Part shown: in pieces, positions 46,613 through 56,439 of the stretch | How positions within the stretch are numbered: position 1 is the stretch's first letter | Layout of the letters: each line of letters starts with the position of its first letter | Source: Sporosarcina oncorhynchi | Lineage (GTDB): Bacteria; Bacillota; Bacilli; Bacillales_A; Planococcaceae | Assembly (NCBI RefSeq): GCF_033304615.1 | Contig: NZ_CP129118.1 | Span: 616,001 to 680,000 of the forward strand | Direction: 5' to 3' | Length of the DNA stretch: 64,000 nucleotides | Position numbers and translations under genes: made by a program | The notes under the pieces: model-generated | Told to the model about the DNA's origin: nothing | Database searches by the model: none | Seen by the model: the letters and a program-made list of their open reading frames with translations, nothing else

Positions 46613-47554
46613 ATGGCCTATATCATTCGCAGAATTGTATTATTGATCATCACATTGGCATTAGTATCTCTCATTACATTTTTTGTATTTCAGGTCATGC
46701 CAGGAGATCCTATCCGTATTATGTTAGGTACAGAGGCCGATGAAGCACAGATTCAAATGCTGGAGAAGGAACTCGGTTTGGATCAACCGCTTTACACCCA
46801 GTATTTTAGCTGGGTGAAAGGAATTTTTACAGGTGACCTCGGGCAGTCAATCCGGTTCACCAAACCTGTTTCGGGGTTAATATTGGATCGTTTGCCGATT
46901 ACCCTATCGTTAGCTGCAATGACGTTATTCATTGTCATCATTGTCGCCATTCCCCTTGGGATATTTGTTGCAAAAAGACAAAACACATTTAGTGATATAG
47001 CCTTGTCTTCTGTCACGCAACTGGGGATGGCGATTCCCTCCTTTTGGCTTGGGATGCTCTTAATTTTATATCTTGGCATGAATATCAGTTTTTTCTCAGT
47101 GAGCGGCTATGTCCCGTGGTCAAAAAGCGTTTCAGGCGCTTTAGGTTCCCTACTATTGCCTGCACTGACTATTGCGATTCCGCAAATCGCCGTCAAGTTT
47201 CGGTATGTTCGAAATGCGATTCTTGAACAATTACGGCTTGATTATGTGCGAACGGTGCGAAGCAAGGGGATTACAGAAAAAATTGTCATGTACAAACATG
47301 TATTGAGAAATTCCATGATTCCCATTTTGACGATTTTCGGTTTAATCACAGCGGAAGTCGTCGCTGGAACGATTATTGTGGAACAAGTTTTTGGCTTGCC
47401 GGGAATCGGCAGGCTGCTGATCACGTCGATTAGTTATCGTGATTTCCCGCTTGTTCAGGGGATTGTCATGTACATTACGTTAGTCGTGCTGTTTGTTAAC
47501 TTCTTCGTCGATATACTCTACTCGGTTCTTGATCCAAGAATCCGATTATCATAA
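46613..47554 (+). CDS. ABC transporter permease, OppB/DppB-type
   Basis: A 313-residue permease with six helices, the N-terminal QVMPGDPI motif and the coupling loop LDYVRTVRSKGITEKIVMYKH, ending in DILYSVLDPRIRLS. AAAGGAACGAGGG lies upstream. It lies 15 bp after the binding protein gene and 10 bp before the OppC-type gene. Confidence 0.94.
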   Translation: MAYIIRRIVLLIITLALVSLITFFVFQVMPGDPIRIMLGTEADEAQIQMLEKELGLDQPLYTQYFSWVKGIFTGDLGQSIRFTKPVSGLILDRLPITLSLAAMTLFIVIIVAIPLGIFVAKRQNTFSDIALSSVTQLGMAIPSFWLGMLLILYLGMNISFFSVSGYVPWSKSVSGALGSLLLPALTIAIPQIAVKFRYVRNAILEQLRLDYVRTVRSKGITEKIVMYKHVLRNSMIPILTIFGLITAEVVAGTIIVEQVFGLPGIGRLLITSISYRDFPLVQGIVMYITLVVLFVNFFVDILYSVLDPRIRLS

Positions 47555-47564
47555 GGAGGTCCAC

Positions 47565-48386
47565 ATGAAATTACTACTTCAAAACAGTAAAAACATAAAT
47601 TTGCTTTTAGGCCTCCTTATTTTGTCGGCATTTCTGCTTGCGATGTTTGTCAGCTTTTTCTATACGCCGCATGATGTCAATACGATGTCTGTTGCGGATA
47701 AGCTGAAAGGCCCGAGTGCAGTTCATTGGTTTGGAACGGATGAATTTGGAAGAGATATTTTCAGCAGAATCATGCAAGGTACGCAAACAGCCTTTTTCGT
47801 TGGAACGGTTACTGTCTTAATCGGTGTGGTTTTTGGAACATTGATTGGCGGCGTGGCTGGCTATATTGGCGGTTGGGTAGATGAAATCTTTATGAGGCTA
47901 ATGGATGCGCTTATGGCATTCCCGGGAATAATTCTAGCATTGATGTTAGTTGCTGTTTTTGGACCGGGTATGGTCAATACGTCTATTGCTCTTGGAATCA
48001 TCGCAATACCTGGAATTGCACGGATAGCACGAAGTGGATTTATTCAGCAAAAAGATATGGAATACGTTCTTTCAGACAAGCTAATTGGGGTTAAGCCTTT
48101 CACGATAATGTTCCGCCGTATACTTCCGAATGTTTCATCGCCTTTGATTGTAGCGGCATCGATCAGTTTCGCGACAGCGATGTTAGCCGAGGCGGCGTTA
48201 AGTTACCTTGGATTAGGCGTTCAACCTCCTAACCCAAGCTGGGGCAGGATGCTGAGAGATTCACAGTCCTTCCTGACGAGCGCACCATGGTATACATATG
48301 CTCCTGGTATATCAATCACTTTAATGGTTTTAGGCTTTTATATGCTGAGCAATGCGATACGGGATTTATTGGATCCTCGCTCCTAA
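47565..48386 (+). CDS. ABC transporter permease, OppC/DppC-type
   Basis: A 273-residue permease. Helix 1 is NLLLGLLILSAFLLAMFVS, followed by HWFGTDEFGRDIFSRI and four more helices. The coupling loop is MEYVLSDKLIGVKPFTIMFRR, where the usual Ala-Ala is Ser-Asp. ATG 47565 has AAGGAGG upstream; the open frame further 5' lies inside the OppB-type gene. A terminator follows, which closes the transporter unit. Confidence 0.93.
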   Translation: MKLLLQNSKNINLLLGLLILSAFLLAMFVSFFYTPHDVNTMSVADKLKGPSAVHWFGTDEFGRDIFSRIMQGTQTAFFVGTVTVLIGVVFGTLIGGVAGYIGGWVDEIFMRLMDALMAFPGIILALMLVAVFGPGMVNTSIALGIIAIPGIARIARSGFIQQKDMEYVLSDKLIGVKPFTIMFRRILPNVSSPLIVAASISFATAMLAEAALSYLGLGVQPPNPSWGRMLRDSQSFLTSAPWYTYAPGISITLMVLGFYMLSNAIRDLLDPRS

Positions 48387-48395
48387 ATGACTGTT

Positions 48396-48443
48396 CACAT
48401 CAATCGGAGTAGGTTCGATTGATGTGGACGGTTTTCTGTTTTT
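48396..48443 (+). terminator. Intrinsic terminator after transporter genes
   Basis: CACATCAATCG pairs with CGATTGATGTG around a short loop. The T-rich tract begins 5 bp after the stem, so termination may be leaky into the aminotransferase gene. Confidence 0.7.
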
Positions 48444-48488
48444 GGGACAATTTTCTGGATCGATAAACATAAGAGAGGAGTGTTGATA

Positions 48489-49919
48489 ATGAAAAGCGAT
48501 GATTCAACTGAAAAATCTCTTTTGGAAAAAGACCATGCATATACATGGCATCATATTTCTGCATATAACGAGAAAAGCCCACCGATGATTTGGGAAAGTG
48601 CCAAAGGGGCATGGGTGACGGATCATGAAGGAAATCGTTATTTAGACGGGATGTCGGGTCTTTGGTCGGTAAACGTCGGTTACGGCCGGGAAGAGATCGC
48701 CCAAGCTGCCTATGATCAGATGAAAAAACTTGCTTACGTTCCTATGACGCAAAGCCATAAACCGGCAATTGAACTTGCAGAGAAGATTAATGAATTATTG
48801 GATGACGAATACAAGATTTTCTATTCCAATAGTGGATCGGATGCAAATGAGGTCGCCTTTAAATTGGCGAGGCAGTATCATCAGCAAAACGGCGATCCAT
48901 CACGCTATAAATTCATCTCGAGATATCGTGCCTATCATGGAAGTTCGATGGGGGCACTAGCAGCTACGGGTCAGGCATTGCGTAAATATAAATATGAACC
49001 ATTAGCGCCAGGTTTTTTGCATGTGGCCCCGCCAGATAATTATCGCCGCCCTGAAGGCATGACGGTAGAAGACTATAATCGTCATTGTGCAGAGGAGATT
49101 GAACAGAAAATTATTTGGGAACAACTAGAAACTATCGCTGCAGTCATAATGGAGCCGCTCATTACGGGCGGGGGAATCTTGATTCCTCATCGAATTTACG
49201 TCGAAAAGGTCCAGGAAATCTGTAAGCGACATGGTGTGCTGCTCATCATTGACGAAGTTATCTGCGGTTTTGGACGTACGGGCAAAGCATTCGGACATCA
49301 ACATTTCGGCATCAAGCCGGATATCGTGACAATGGCGAAAGGACTGACAAGTGCTTATTTGCCTTTATCCGTGACTGCCATCCGAAAAGAAATTTACGAT
49401 CGATTTGATACAGGAGACGATAACAGTCACTTCCGGCACGTTAACACATTTGGCGGAAATCCGGCGGCTTGTGCGGTAGCGCTAAAGAATCTTGAAATTA
49501 TGGATGAAGAGGATTTATTTGATCGAGCCACGGAATTAGGTGATCGTCTTTTAAAGGAGCTTAAGTGTCTGGAAGATCATCCATTTGTAGGAGACGTCCG
49601 TGGATTCGGCTTTCTGCTTGGAATTGAACTCGTTGCAGATAAGGAAAAGAAAGAGCCTGTTTTAAATGGATACATGACGAAGATTATGGCTGAATGTAAG
49701 GGGAATGGCTTACTTGTTGGGCGGAATGGGGATACAGTGGCAGGATTTAATAATGTCCTCACATTGTGCCCACCGCTGAGCTGTACGGATGAAGATTTGG
49801 ACTTCATCATCGCTGTCATTAAAAAAGTCATAAATGGAAATACAACATTTTCTCAGAGTGAAGAGCGTTTAGATGGAGGTCAGGAATGTGGAGAGAATCT
49901 TGAGAACTGGAGTATTTAA
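48489..49919 (+). CDS. Class III PLP-dependent aminotransferase (omega-amino acid type)
   Basis: A 476-residue aminotransferase. The PLP Lys is about residue 284 in TMAKGLTSAYLPL, with IIDEVICGFGRTG upstream and SNSGSDANEVAFKLAR near the N-terminus. The family includes beta-alanine/omega-amino acid:pyruvate transaminases. It would move the amino group of the transported compound to pyruvate or 2-oxoglutarate, giving an aldehyde for the dehydrogenase at 40520. ATG 48489 has GAGGAG about 9 bp upstream. The last 20 residues are Glu/Gly-rich and seem to be an extension. Confidence 0.92.
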   Translation: MKSDDSTEKSLLEKDHAYTWHHISAYNEKSPPMIWESAKGAWVTDHEGNRYLDGMSGLWSVNVGYGREEIAQAAYDQMKKLAYVPMTQSHKPAIELAEKINELLDDEYKIFYSNSGSDANEVAFKLARQYHQQNGDPSRYKFISRYRAYHGSSMGALAATGQALRKYKYEPLAPGFLHVAPPDNYRRPEGMTVEDYNRHCAEEIEQKIIWEQLETIAAVIMEPLITGGGILIPHRIYVEKVQEICKRHGVLLIIDEVICGFGRTGKAFGHQHFGIKPDIVTMAKGLTSAYLPLSVTAIRKEIYDRFDTGDDNSHFRHVNTFGGNPAACAVALKNLEIMDEEDLFDRATELGDRLLKELKCLEDHPFVGDVRGFGFLLGIELVADKEKKEPVLNGYMTKIMAECKGNGLLVGRNGDTVAGFNNVLTLCPPLSCTDEDLDFIIAVIKKVINGNTTFSQSEERLDGGQECGENLENWSI

Positions 49920-49921
49920 GA

Positions 49922-50243
49922 AGTGCCACTCACTCACGCAATTCATCTATACGAATGAATGAGTTGATAAGCCGATTGCGCAGGGGAAGATTGCGTGATT
50001 GGCTTTTTTTATGGACTATTTCGGGAGAGTATGGACTTTTAGGAGGATTATTGGACTTTTCTCGGGTGGATTGGACTTTTTCAGAGGGTATTGGAGTTTT
50101 GGGGGCGATTTTGGAGTTTTAGTGGGCGAGTGGAAGTTGCTTTTGTTGTTGAGGACTGCTTATTCGTTTGATTTTTATGGGAGGGGCTGCTGGTTTGGGA
50201 TTGCGGGGGATGTCATGGATTGGGTGTTGTTATGACGCGATTA
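49922..50243. repeat. 20-bp-period repeat element, copy C
   Basis: The flank is GTGCCACTCACTCACGCAATT. The terminator hairpin is GCCGATTGCGCA with TGCGTGATTGGC followed by TTTTTTT (49971-50010). Six units begin exactly at 50011, 50031, 50051, 50071, 50091 and 50111 with ATGGACT or TTGGA(C/G)TTTT; a seventh is degraded. The distal part near 50200-50243 has the ATGACGCGATTA end also found in copies D and E. An apparent ORF across it is only translated repeat. From 50244 to 50415 I see no clear promoter. Confidence 0.87.
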
Positions 50244-50415
50244 ACAAAAAAGATTCGATCTGGATTTGTCTTTTTTGGAGTTTCCTCCTTTTCGAGCAGT
50301 TCTTTGCTCTGTAGCCGGGCGAACGAGTATACTTAATATATAGAAGCATCCGTTCGATTACTCGTGTTTGTAATAGAGAAAAATTAATCTGTATAGATAG
50401 AGGGTGGGAAGGTAC

Positions 50416-53400
50416 GTGGCGAATTTACAAGTATCTCAGCGTAATACGTCCAGTTATAAAACGATTCAGGCTGCGGTTAATGCGGCGCTGCCAGGTGATA
50501 CGGTGGAAGTTGGGGAAGGTGTGTATGATGGACATCTATTCGTCGATAAGTCGCTTGTTCTTAAAAGTGCATCCGGTGAAGCGGACTCAGTTCGTGTTAC
50601 TGGAAGTGTGCGTATCGCGACAACGGAAGAAGTGCGTATTGAATCGATTAGTATAGAGGGTGCTGCTAATTCAGCGGACGATGGTGTACATATTGAGTCG
50701 GGAGATGTGACGTTTCATGATTGTCTCTTCTCTGAGATTCAAGGGGTCGCAATGCGAGTGGAGGCAGCTGCAAAAGTAGCGGTAAGTAATTCGACATTTC
50801 AAAAAAATATACAGGGTATTGATGTTGTAGGGCGGCTGTCTTTGTTTGAATGCATCGTGGAAGATACGATCAAGTCTGCACAAATTCGTGTGCGTGCGAG
50901 GGGAGAAGTCGCGATTACGAGTTCGGGCATTTTAAGTGGGCAAGAAGATGGCCTTTGTTTGTCAGAAATGAGTCGGGCAACGATTACGAAAAGTTCATTC
51001 ATTGGAAACCGTGGGGTTCAACTCCGTTTGGAACAAGACAGTTCGATGGATATAGAAAGTACGAAGTTTTATGTTGGACATGCCCAAGGGATTTATTGTG
51101 ATCAATCGACAGGTGTTCTGAAAAATTGTGTCTTTAAAAACCAACGTCTTGAGCATGTGGCAGTTATGAACGGTTCTCGTGTCGAAGTGGAGACGAGTAC
51201 GTTTGAAAGTGGTGAAGCTGAAGGGATGAACGTCAGTCGTTCAATCGTTGGGCTCGCAAAATCTTTATTTAAAAATCAACAAGGTGACCACATAACGTGT
51301 AATGAACAGAGTCATGTCTCGATGACGAAAACAGAAATTATTTCAGGTAAGTCTAGGGGGATTGTGACTGGACATTCCACGTGTACACTCACCGATTGTG
51401 AAGTGAAGTACAATCAGCTGACGCAACTGTCTGCGTTTCAACAAAGCGTGTTGACGATTCAGGATTGTGAAATTGAAAGTGGAAGCAATAAAGGGGTTTA
51501 CGCGACGGGTAGTGAAGTGAACATATCGGATTCTTTGATTAGCCATCATAGTGGTGTGCAAGTTTTTGCTTCTGACCAATCTGCTGTCCATTTATCGGCG
51601 ACGGAAGTGAAGAGTGGCGATAGTGCTGGCGTATCCGCAAAAGAATCCGAGTTGACCGCGGCGAATTGCATTATTTTCGGTCATAAGGGCTCGAATGTGT
51701 TAGTAAATGGTGCGGCGAAAGCGGAACTAACCGATTGCAAAATTTCGAGTGGCGATAAGAACGGCATACTTGCGGGTCCTGAAGTCGTTATTTCATTGGA
51801 ACGGACAATTGTATTTAATCATAAGCGACCGCAAGTCCGCGCTACGGAATGTGCAGAAGTGTTTATTACGGAATGTGAAATCTATGATGGTCGATCGTCA
51901 GGAATTGTCCTGAGTCAGGTAGAGCGTACGGAAGTGACTGAAACACGAGTTCACGGTCATTCTGATGATCAAATCGTCTTGCAAGATTGTTCGAATGCTG
52001 GATTCAATTCGGTGCAAGTGATGAATGGAAAGAAGGCTGGTCTGCGACTCGAGCGTTCGGTTCCGGTTCTTAACGGGTGTTCATTTAATGATAACCGGGC
52101 AGGCGACTTAGTTCGTTGGGATGATAGCGTTCCTGTGCTGACCGATACGGATTTACAGATTCCGCCGATTACGAGTAAGTTGGGTGGTAGTACTGGAAGT
52201 GCCTCGACTGAAGGGACAAGTACTGCGGATGCAATAGACGTTTCGGTGAATGCGTTGACCGGTTTTATTGGACTGGAAGATGTGAAAGACAAGATTCAGG
52301 AGTTCAAAAACTTGGCGGAGATTAATCAATTCAGATTGGAGCGTGGCATGAAAGTGAATGCGATGGTCGCGCCTCATATGGTTTTTCAAGGGAATCCGGG
52401 TACTGGCAAAACGACGGTCGCTCGGCTGATCGGACAACTATTTAAGGAGCTAGGTCTATTAAAGTCAGGGCATGTCATTGAAGTGAAGCGGGAGGATCTC
52501 GTTGGCACGCATGTCGGTGAATCGGAAGAACGAACGAAAGTGATTGTTAAGGAAGCGATGGGCGGCGTGCTCTTTATAGACGAAGCGTATACGCTTGCGG
52601 CTGGGGGCAACTCGAGTAAAGATTTCGGTAAGAAGGTCATTGAAACGTTGCTTCCTGCAATGGAAGATGCGCGCGGTGAATTCATGGTCATCGTGGCGGG
52701 CTATACGGAAGAGATGGATCGGTTCCTTGCGTCTAATCCGGGGTTGAAAGATCGGTTTACGGAAAGGATTACGTTCCAAGATTATACGCCGGATGAGTTG
52801 TTGGACATCTTTTTAGTTCAGTGCAAGGGTAGCTATGCGCTGACTCCTGCTGCGAAACAAGCGGTGTATGAGGCGTTCGTGGAGCGCTATCGGATGCGTG
52901 ATGAAACGTTCAGTAACGCGCGAATGGTAAGGATGCTTTACGATCAAATCGGGCTTGCCCAGTCGATGAGGATTGCGCAACTTCCGCGAGCGCAATGGAC
53001 GGAAGAAGTTTTGACGACGTTTGAAGAAGAAGACGTTTTGCAGGCGGTGCAAGAGCGTGAGGAGAAGACGTTTGAAGTACCGATTGACGAAGTGTTGTTG
53101 GCTCAAAAACGTGCAGAACTGCATCAGTTTATTGGTCTTGATACGGTGAAGGCTGAAATTGATGAAATGATTGAATTGATGCGATACTACAGACGGGAAA
53201 ATCAGTCTACTGATAAATTGATGAACCACACGTTGTTAATTGGGAAGCCGGGGACCGGTAAAACCGAGGTTGGTCGTGTGCTTGCGGGTATTTATCAAGC
53301 GCTCGGATTGTTGAAACGGGGCGATTTGATTGAAGTGGATCGCAGTGATTTAGTCGGTAGTCATATTGGTGAAACGGAGAAGCTGACAGCTGGGCAGATT

Positions 53401-53898
53401 GAACGATCGATCGGTAGTGCATTGTTTATTGATGAAGCCTATACACTTGCGGGTGGCGGCGAGAATGATTTCGGGAAAAAAGCAGTGGAAGTATTGCTGA
53501 AAAAAATGTCCGATCGCCAAGGCGAGTTCTTATTAATTGCCGCAGGGTATGAAGAAGAGATGAATCGTTTCCTAGACAGCAACGCTGGGCTCCGCCGACG
53601 TTTCGGGCTAACGCTTCATTTTGACGATTATACACCAGAGGAATTAATGGAGATTACCGAGCTTTATATTAAAGGATACGGCATGACGAATGAAGCGAAG
53701 CGTGCGTTAGTGCATCATTATGAAGAGATGTATGCGCGTCGGGATAGCAGTTTCGGGAATGCAGGGCTTGCGAAGAAGATTGCGAAGGAAATGACGCGTA
53801 AGGTTGATTATCGAATGGCTGTGGCGAGCAATAAGCAGGGGAATTCTGTGTTGGAAAAGGAAATTACGCGGGATGATTTGGTTTTGTTGGAGAGTTGA
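50416..53898 (+). CDS. Right-handed beta-helix protein fused to two CbxX/SpoVK-type AAA+ ATPases
   Basis: About 1160 residues. Residues 10-575 are a parallel beta-helix that begins with the classic YKTIQAAVNAALPGDTVEV and repeats rungs like VTITESxIxSGxxxGI. A Ser/Thr linker follows (about 585-610). AAA domain 1 has Walker A GNPGTGKTT (about 659) and Walker B GVLFIDEAYTL. AAA domain 2 has GKPGTGKTE (about 943) and ALFIDEAYTL. Both resemble SpoVK/CbxX and the ATPase part of EccA. There is no signal peptide, so the helix should be cytoplasmic. GTG 50416 is chosen for its fit with GGGTGG 8 bp upstream. It stands alone, with repeats on both sides. The role is unknown; remodelling of a partner recognised by the beta-helix is an inference. 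Confidence 0.9.
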   Translation: MANLQVSQRNTSSYKTIQAAVNAALPGDTVEVGEGVYDGHLFVDKSLVLKSASGEADSVRVTGSVRIATTEEVRIESISIEGAANSADDGVHIESGDVTFHDCLFSEIQGVAMRVEAAAKVAVSNSTFQKNIQGIDVVGRLSLFECIVEDTIKSAQIRVRARGEVAITSSGILSGQEDGLCLSEMSRATITKSSFIGNRGVQLRLEQDSSMDIESTKFYVGHAQGIYCDQSTGVLKNCVFKNQRLEHVAVMNGSRVEVETSTFESGEAEGMNVSRSIVGLAKSLFKNQQGDHITCNEQSHVSMTKTEIISGKSRGIVTGHSTCTLTDCEVKYNQLTQLSAFQQSVLTIQDCEIESGSNKGVYATGSEVNISDSLISHHSGVQVFASDQSAVHLSATEVKSGDSAGVSAKESELTAANCIIFGHKGSNVLVNGAAKAELTDCKISSGDKNGILAGPEVVISLERTIVFNHKRPQVRATECAEVFITECEIYDGRSSGIVLSQVERTEVTETRVHGHSDDQIVLQDCSNAGFNSVQVMNGKKAGLRLERSVPVLNGCSFNDNRAGDLVRWDDSVPVLTDTDLQIPPITSKLGGSTGSASTEGTSTADAIDVSVNALTGFIGLEDVKDKIQEFKNLAEINQFRLERGMKVNAMVAPHMVFQGNPGTGKTTVARLIGQLFKELGLLKSGHVIEVKREDLVGTHVGESEERTKVIVKEAMGGVLFIDEAYTLAAGGNSSKDFGKKVIETLLPAMEDARGEFMVIVAGYTEEMDRFLASNPGLKDRFTERITFQDYTPDELLDIFLVQCKGSYALTPAAKQAVYEAFVERYRMRDETFSNARMVRMLYDQIGLAQSMRIAQLPRAQWTEEVLTTFEEEDVLQAVQEREEKTFEVPIDEVLLAQKRAELHQFIGLDTVKAEIDEMIELMRYYRRENQSTDKLMNHTLLIGKPGTGKTEVGRVLAGIYQALGLLKRGDLIEVDRSDLVGSHIGETEKLTAGQIERSIGSALFIDEAYTLAGGGENDFGKKAVEVLLKKMSDRQGEFLLIAAGYEEEMNRFLDSNAGLRRRFGLTLHFDDYTPEELMEITELYIKGYGMTNEAKRALVHHYEEMYARRDSSFGNAGLAKKIAKEMTRKVDYRMAVASNKQGNSVLEKEITRDDLVLLES

Positions 53899-53906
53899 GT
53901 TGTTTT

Positions 53907-54028
53907 ACGAGGTTCTATAAAGATTTATGAGGTTTTTCAAGGATATATGAGGTTTTATTCAGATATATGAGCTTTTTAGGGGTGCCAGTCATTCATACAA
54001 CTACTAAATTGTGTGGGTGACTGTCACC
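53907..54028. repeat. 20-bp-period repeat element, second version, with flank hairpin
   Basis: Units begin at 53907, 53927, 53947 and 53967, exactly 20 bp apart, with consensus ATGAGGTTTTATTCAGATAT. They are followed by GGTGCCAGTCATTCATACAA, which pairs with the inverted TTGTGTGGGTGACTGTCACC (ending at 54028) to form a long hairpin. The flank matches that of the ATGGACTTTT version. Confidence 0.83.
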
Positions 54029-54039
54029 GTTTTAATATG

Positions 54040-54067
54040 AAAACCCCCGTGCACAAACGGGGGTTTT
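54040..54067. terminator. Bidirectional intrinsic terminator
   Basis: AAAACCCCCG pairs with CGGGGGTTTT around an 8-nt loop, giving T-runs on both strands between the convergent genes at 53898 and 54075. Confidence 0.93.
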
Positions 54068-54074
54068 GCTCTGT

Positions 54075-54551
54075 TCACTTTAATCGTAAACGGATATTTC
54101 TTTCGTGTTCAAGCATTTCTAGATAATCGGGTTCGATTTTATCAATCGCAACCGTGTGCTCTTTTAATTGCTGGATTCCGTCACCAGCCCAGAAAAGGAG
54201 TAATTGTGCATGATCATCTATGTGGATAGACGTCTTCATATAATTTGCGAAGTCTATTAGAAAGTCACTTCCCCAATTACCTTGGATGGAATAGATGTAT
54301 TTCTTATCCGAATAATAGGCTAAATCCGTTGGCGGGTTTTCGCTGATGGACACAGCGAGTTTCCCGAATGCGGATTGATCGGGAGCATGTAAAATCCGCG
54401 TGTCGTCGTCCATCGAGTGCCATGGCTGCTCGGGGAACGTCTCAGATATCGGATACATTTCTTTCATCTCACGTACGGTGAGTTCTACAATGCCGCTGTA
54501 ATCTACTTGTTGTAAGGGGCGATCGGCAACTAGGAATGTAAACGAAGACAT
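54075..54551 (-). CDS. Hypothetical protein
   Basis: A 158-residue acidic soluble protein without signal or membrane segment (MSSFTFLVADRPLQQVDYSG; FLIDFANYMKTSIHIDDHAQ). I do not recognise a family. GGAGAG lies about 11 bp upstream of the ATG, a long but usable spacing. It ends at the strong shared terminator, and repeat copy D lies upstream of it. Confidence 0.78.
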   Translation of the reverse strand: MSSFTFLVADRPLQQVDYSGIVELTVREMKEMYPISETFPEQPWHSMDDDTRILHAPDQSAFGKLAVSISENPPTDLAYYSDKKYIYSIQGNWGSDFLIDFANYMKTSIHIDDHAQLLLFWAGDGIQQLKEHTVAIDKIEPDYLEMLEHERNIRLRLK

Positions 54552-54651
54552 CTACACAAACACTCTCCTTTGGTTTGAACAAAGCAATTTCATAGTCATT
54601 GCCTTTCTATTTTACATCATAATCAATAATGCCGGTTGGGTCACTTTGTTT

Positions 54652-54812
54652 ATGGACTTCTATGGGCGATTATGGACTTTTAGGTGAATTTATGGACTTT
54701 TCGGGGGAGGTATGGACTTCTGTAGTGGATTTTGGACTTTTGTGGTTGAAGGGGGTACATCAAGAATTTCGCGGGTAGATTGCGTGATGTTGGTATTTCT
54801 TTGACGCGATTA
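54652..54812. repeat. 20-bp-period repeat element, copy D
   Basis: Five units begin ATGGACTT or TTGGACTT at 54652, 54672, 54692, 54712 and 54732. Then follows a conserved distal module with GGTACATCAAG, GCGGGTAGATTGCGTGATGT and TTGACGCGATTA, in which ATTGCGT and ACGCGAT can pair. Unit order and distal module match copy E closely, so D and E share a common source. The hairpin at the 5' side is absent. Confidence 0.87.
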
Positions 54813-54883
54813 TTAGATATATAGACGTGATGTAACTCTGAATAGTAAGTTTTGAAGGTTTGAAGTCAATAAAAAATTATTTA

Positions 54884-54942
54884 TTGACAGTTAACTATCA
54901 GTTTAGTAGAATCAGATTAATAAGATTTGAAACCGTTTTCAT
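54884..54942 (+). promoter_or_regulatory. Sigma-A promoter with cre site for the sialic-acid genes
   Basis: TTGACA (54884-54889) and TAGAAT (54907-54912) are 17 bp apart. A dyad around GTTAAC overlaps the -35. TTGAAACCGTTTTCA (54927-54941) fits the cre consensus WTGNAANCGNWNNCW at every position and lies just past the expected transcription start, where CcpA would block elongation when glucose is present. Confidence 0.82.
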
Positions 54943-55031
54943 AATGGGGGGAGAACAAGCAAAGAGAGTATGTAGGGGAGTGCCCCATGAAGTGGAAACA
55001 ATCGTTTTATATCAAAAATACGTATGGGTGA

Positions 55032-55526
<495 letters not shown>

Positions 55527-55554
55527 CCAATTCGTGTAAGGTGGTGTTTTGAAC

Positions 55555-56397
55555 ATGTCCACAAATTATTACGGGAATGGACGGAAACCGTCTATTCTAA
55601 TGGAACAATATAAACCTACTTTTACAAAATCTGAAATGAAGATCTATGAGTATATACAGGAGCATCCTGACCACATCCTCTATTGTTCATTGACGGAGTT
55701 ATCAGAGGCTTGTGAAGTTGCAGAGGCAACGATTCTCCGCTTCTTTCGCAAGTTACAGTTGAAAGGGTTTCAAGAATTCAAATTGTTGTTTGCACAAGAA
55801 ATGTCATCTACATCATTCGATGACAGTGGTGAAACGTATATGGGTAAAATAAAAAATAGCGCAATCCAAGCGATTTCCGATACATCTGAAATGGTTAAGA
55901 AAGAATCATTAGATGAAGCGATTGATCGAATTTCTTGCTCCGATGATGTAGTTCTATTTGGAATCGGTTCCTCGGGAATTGCCGGTTTAGACATGCATAA
56001 TCGATTAATGCGCATCGGGAAAAATGTCGAGGTCATCACAGATGCGCATTTCCAAGTGATGAGAGCCGCGTCGATGACGGAAAAAACGGTTGTCGTCGCA
56101 ATCAGTTTGACAGGAAGTTCTAAAGATATTGTCGATGCTGTGAGTGCTGCCAAAGAAAACGGTGCGACGATTATTGCGCTAACGAGTTATACAAAATCGC
56201 CCCTCACCAAATTTGCGGACGTCGTTCTATTGTCTTCTGCGAAGGAAAGTCCGTTAGACAGCGGATCACTCGTCTCAAAAATATCCCAATTGTACTTGAT
56301 CGATCTTGTATGCACGGGGTTGACTATGAAGAATGTGGATGAAGCGAAAACAATAAGGATTAAAATTTCGGAGAACACATCCAGTAAGCTGTATTAA
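55555..56397 (+). CDS. RpiR/MurR-family regulator with SIS domain
   Basis: A 280-residue regulator. The N-terminal helix-turn-helix (FTKSEMKIYEYIQEHPDHIL; CEVAEATILRFFRKLQLKGF) is followed by a SIS sugar-phosphate domain (VLFGIGSSGIAGLDMHNRL; VAISLTGSSKDIVDA). It probably senses N-acetylmannosamine- or N-acetylglucosamine-6-phosphate and controls the nan/nag genes. ATG 55555 is preferred with AAGGTGG upstream; TTG 55549 is in frame and also possible. It lies 28 bp after the chimeric ORF. Confidence 0.92.
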   Translation: MSTNYYGNGRKPSILMEQYKPTFTKSEMKIYEYIQEHPDHILYCSLTELSEACEVAEATILRFFRKLQLKGFQEFKLLFAQEMSSTSFDDSGETYMGKIKNSAIQAISDTSEMVKKESLDEAIDRISCSDDVVLFGIGSSGIAGLDMHNRLMRIGKNVEVITDAHFQVMRAASMTEKTVVVAISLTGSSKDIVDAVSAAKENGATIIALTSYTKSPLTKFADVVLLSSAKESPLDSGSLVSKISQLYLIDLVCTGLTMKNVDEAKTIRIKISENTSSKLY

Positions 56398-56439
56398 CAG
56401 ATGGATGGCTGGAAAGTACAGAAATAAGGGAGTAAGCAG

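Noticed and set aside
49999..50235. A 78-codon open frame downstream of the aminotransferase
   Set aside because: It is a translation of repeat copy C; the 20-bp period is not a multiple of three, the start lies in a terminator hairpin and there is no ribosome site.
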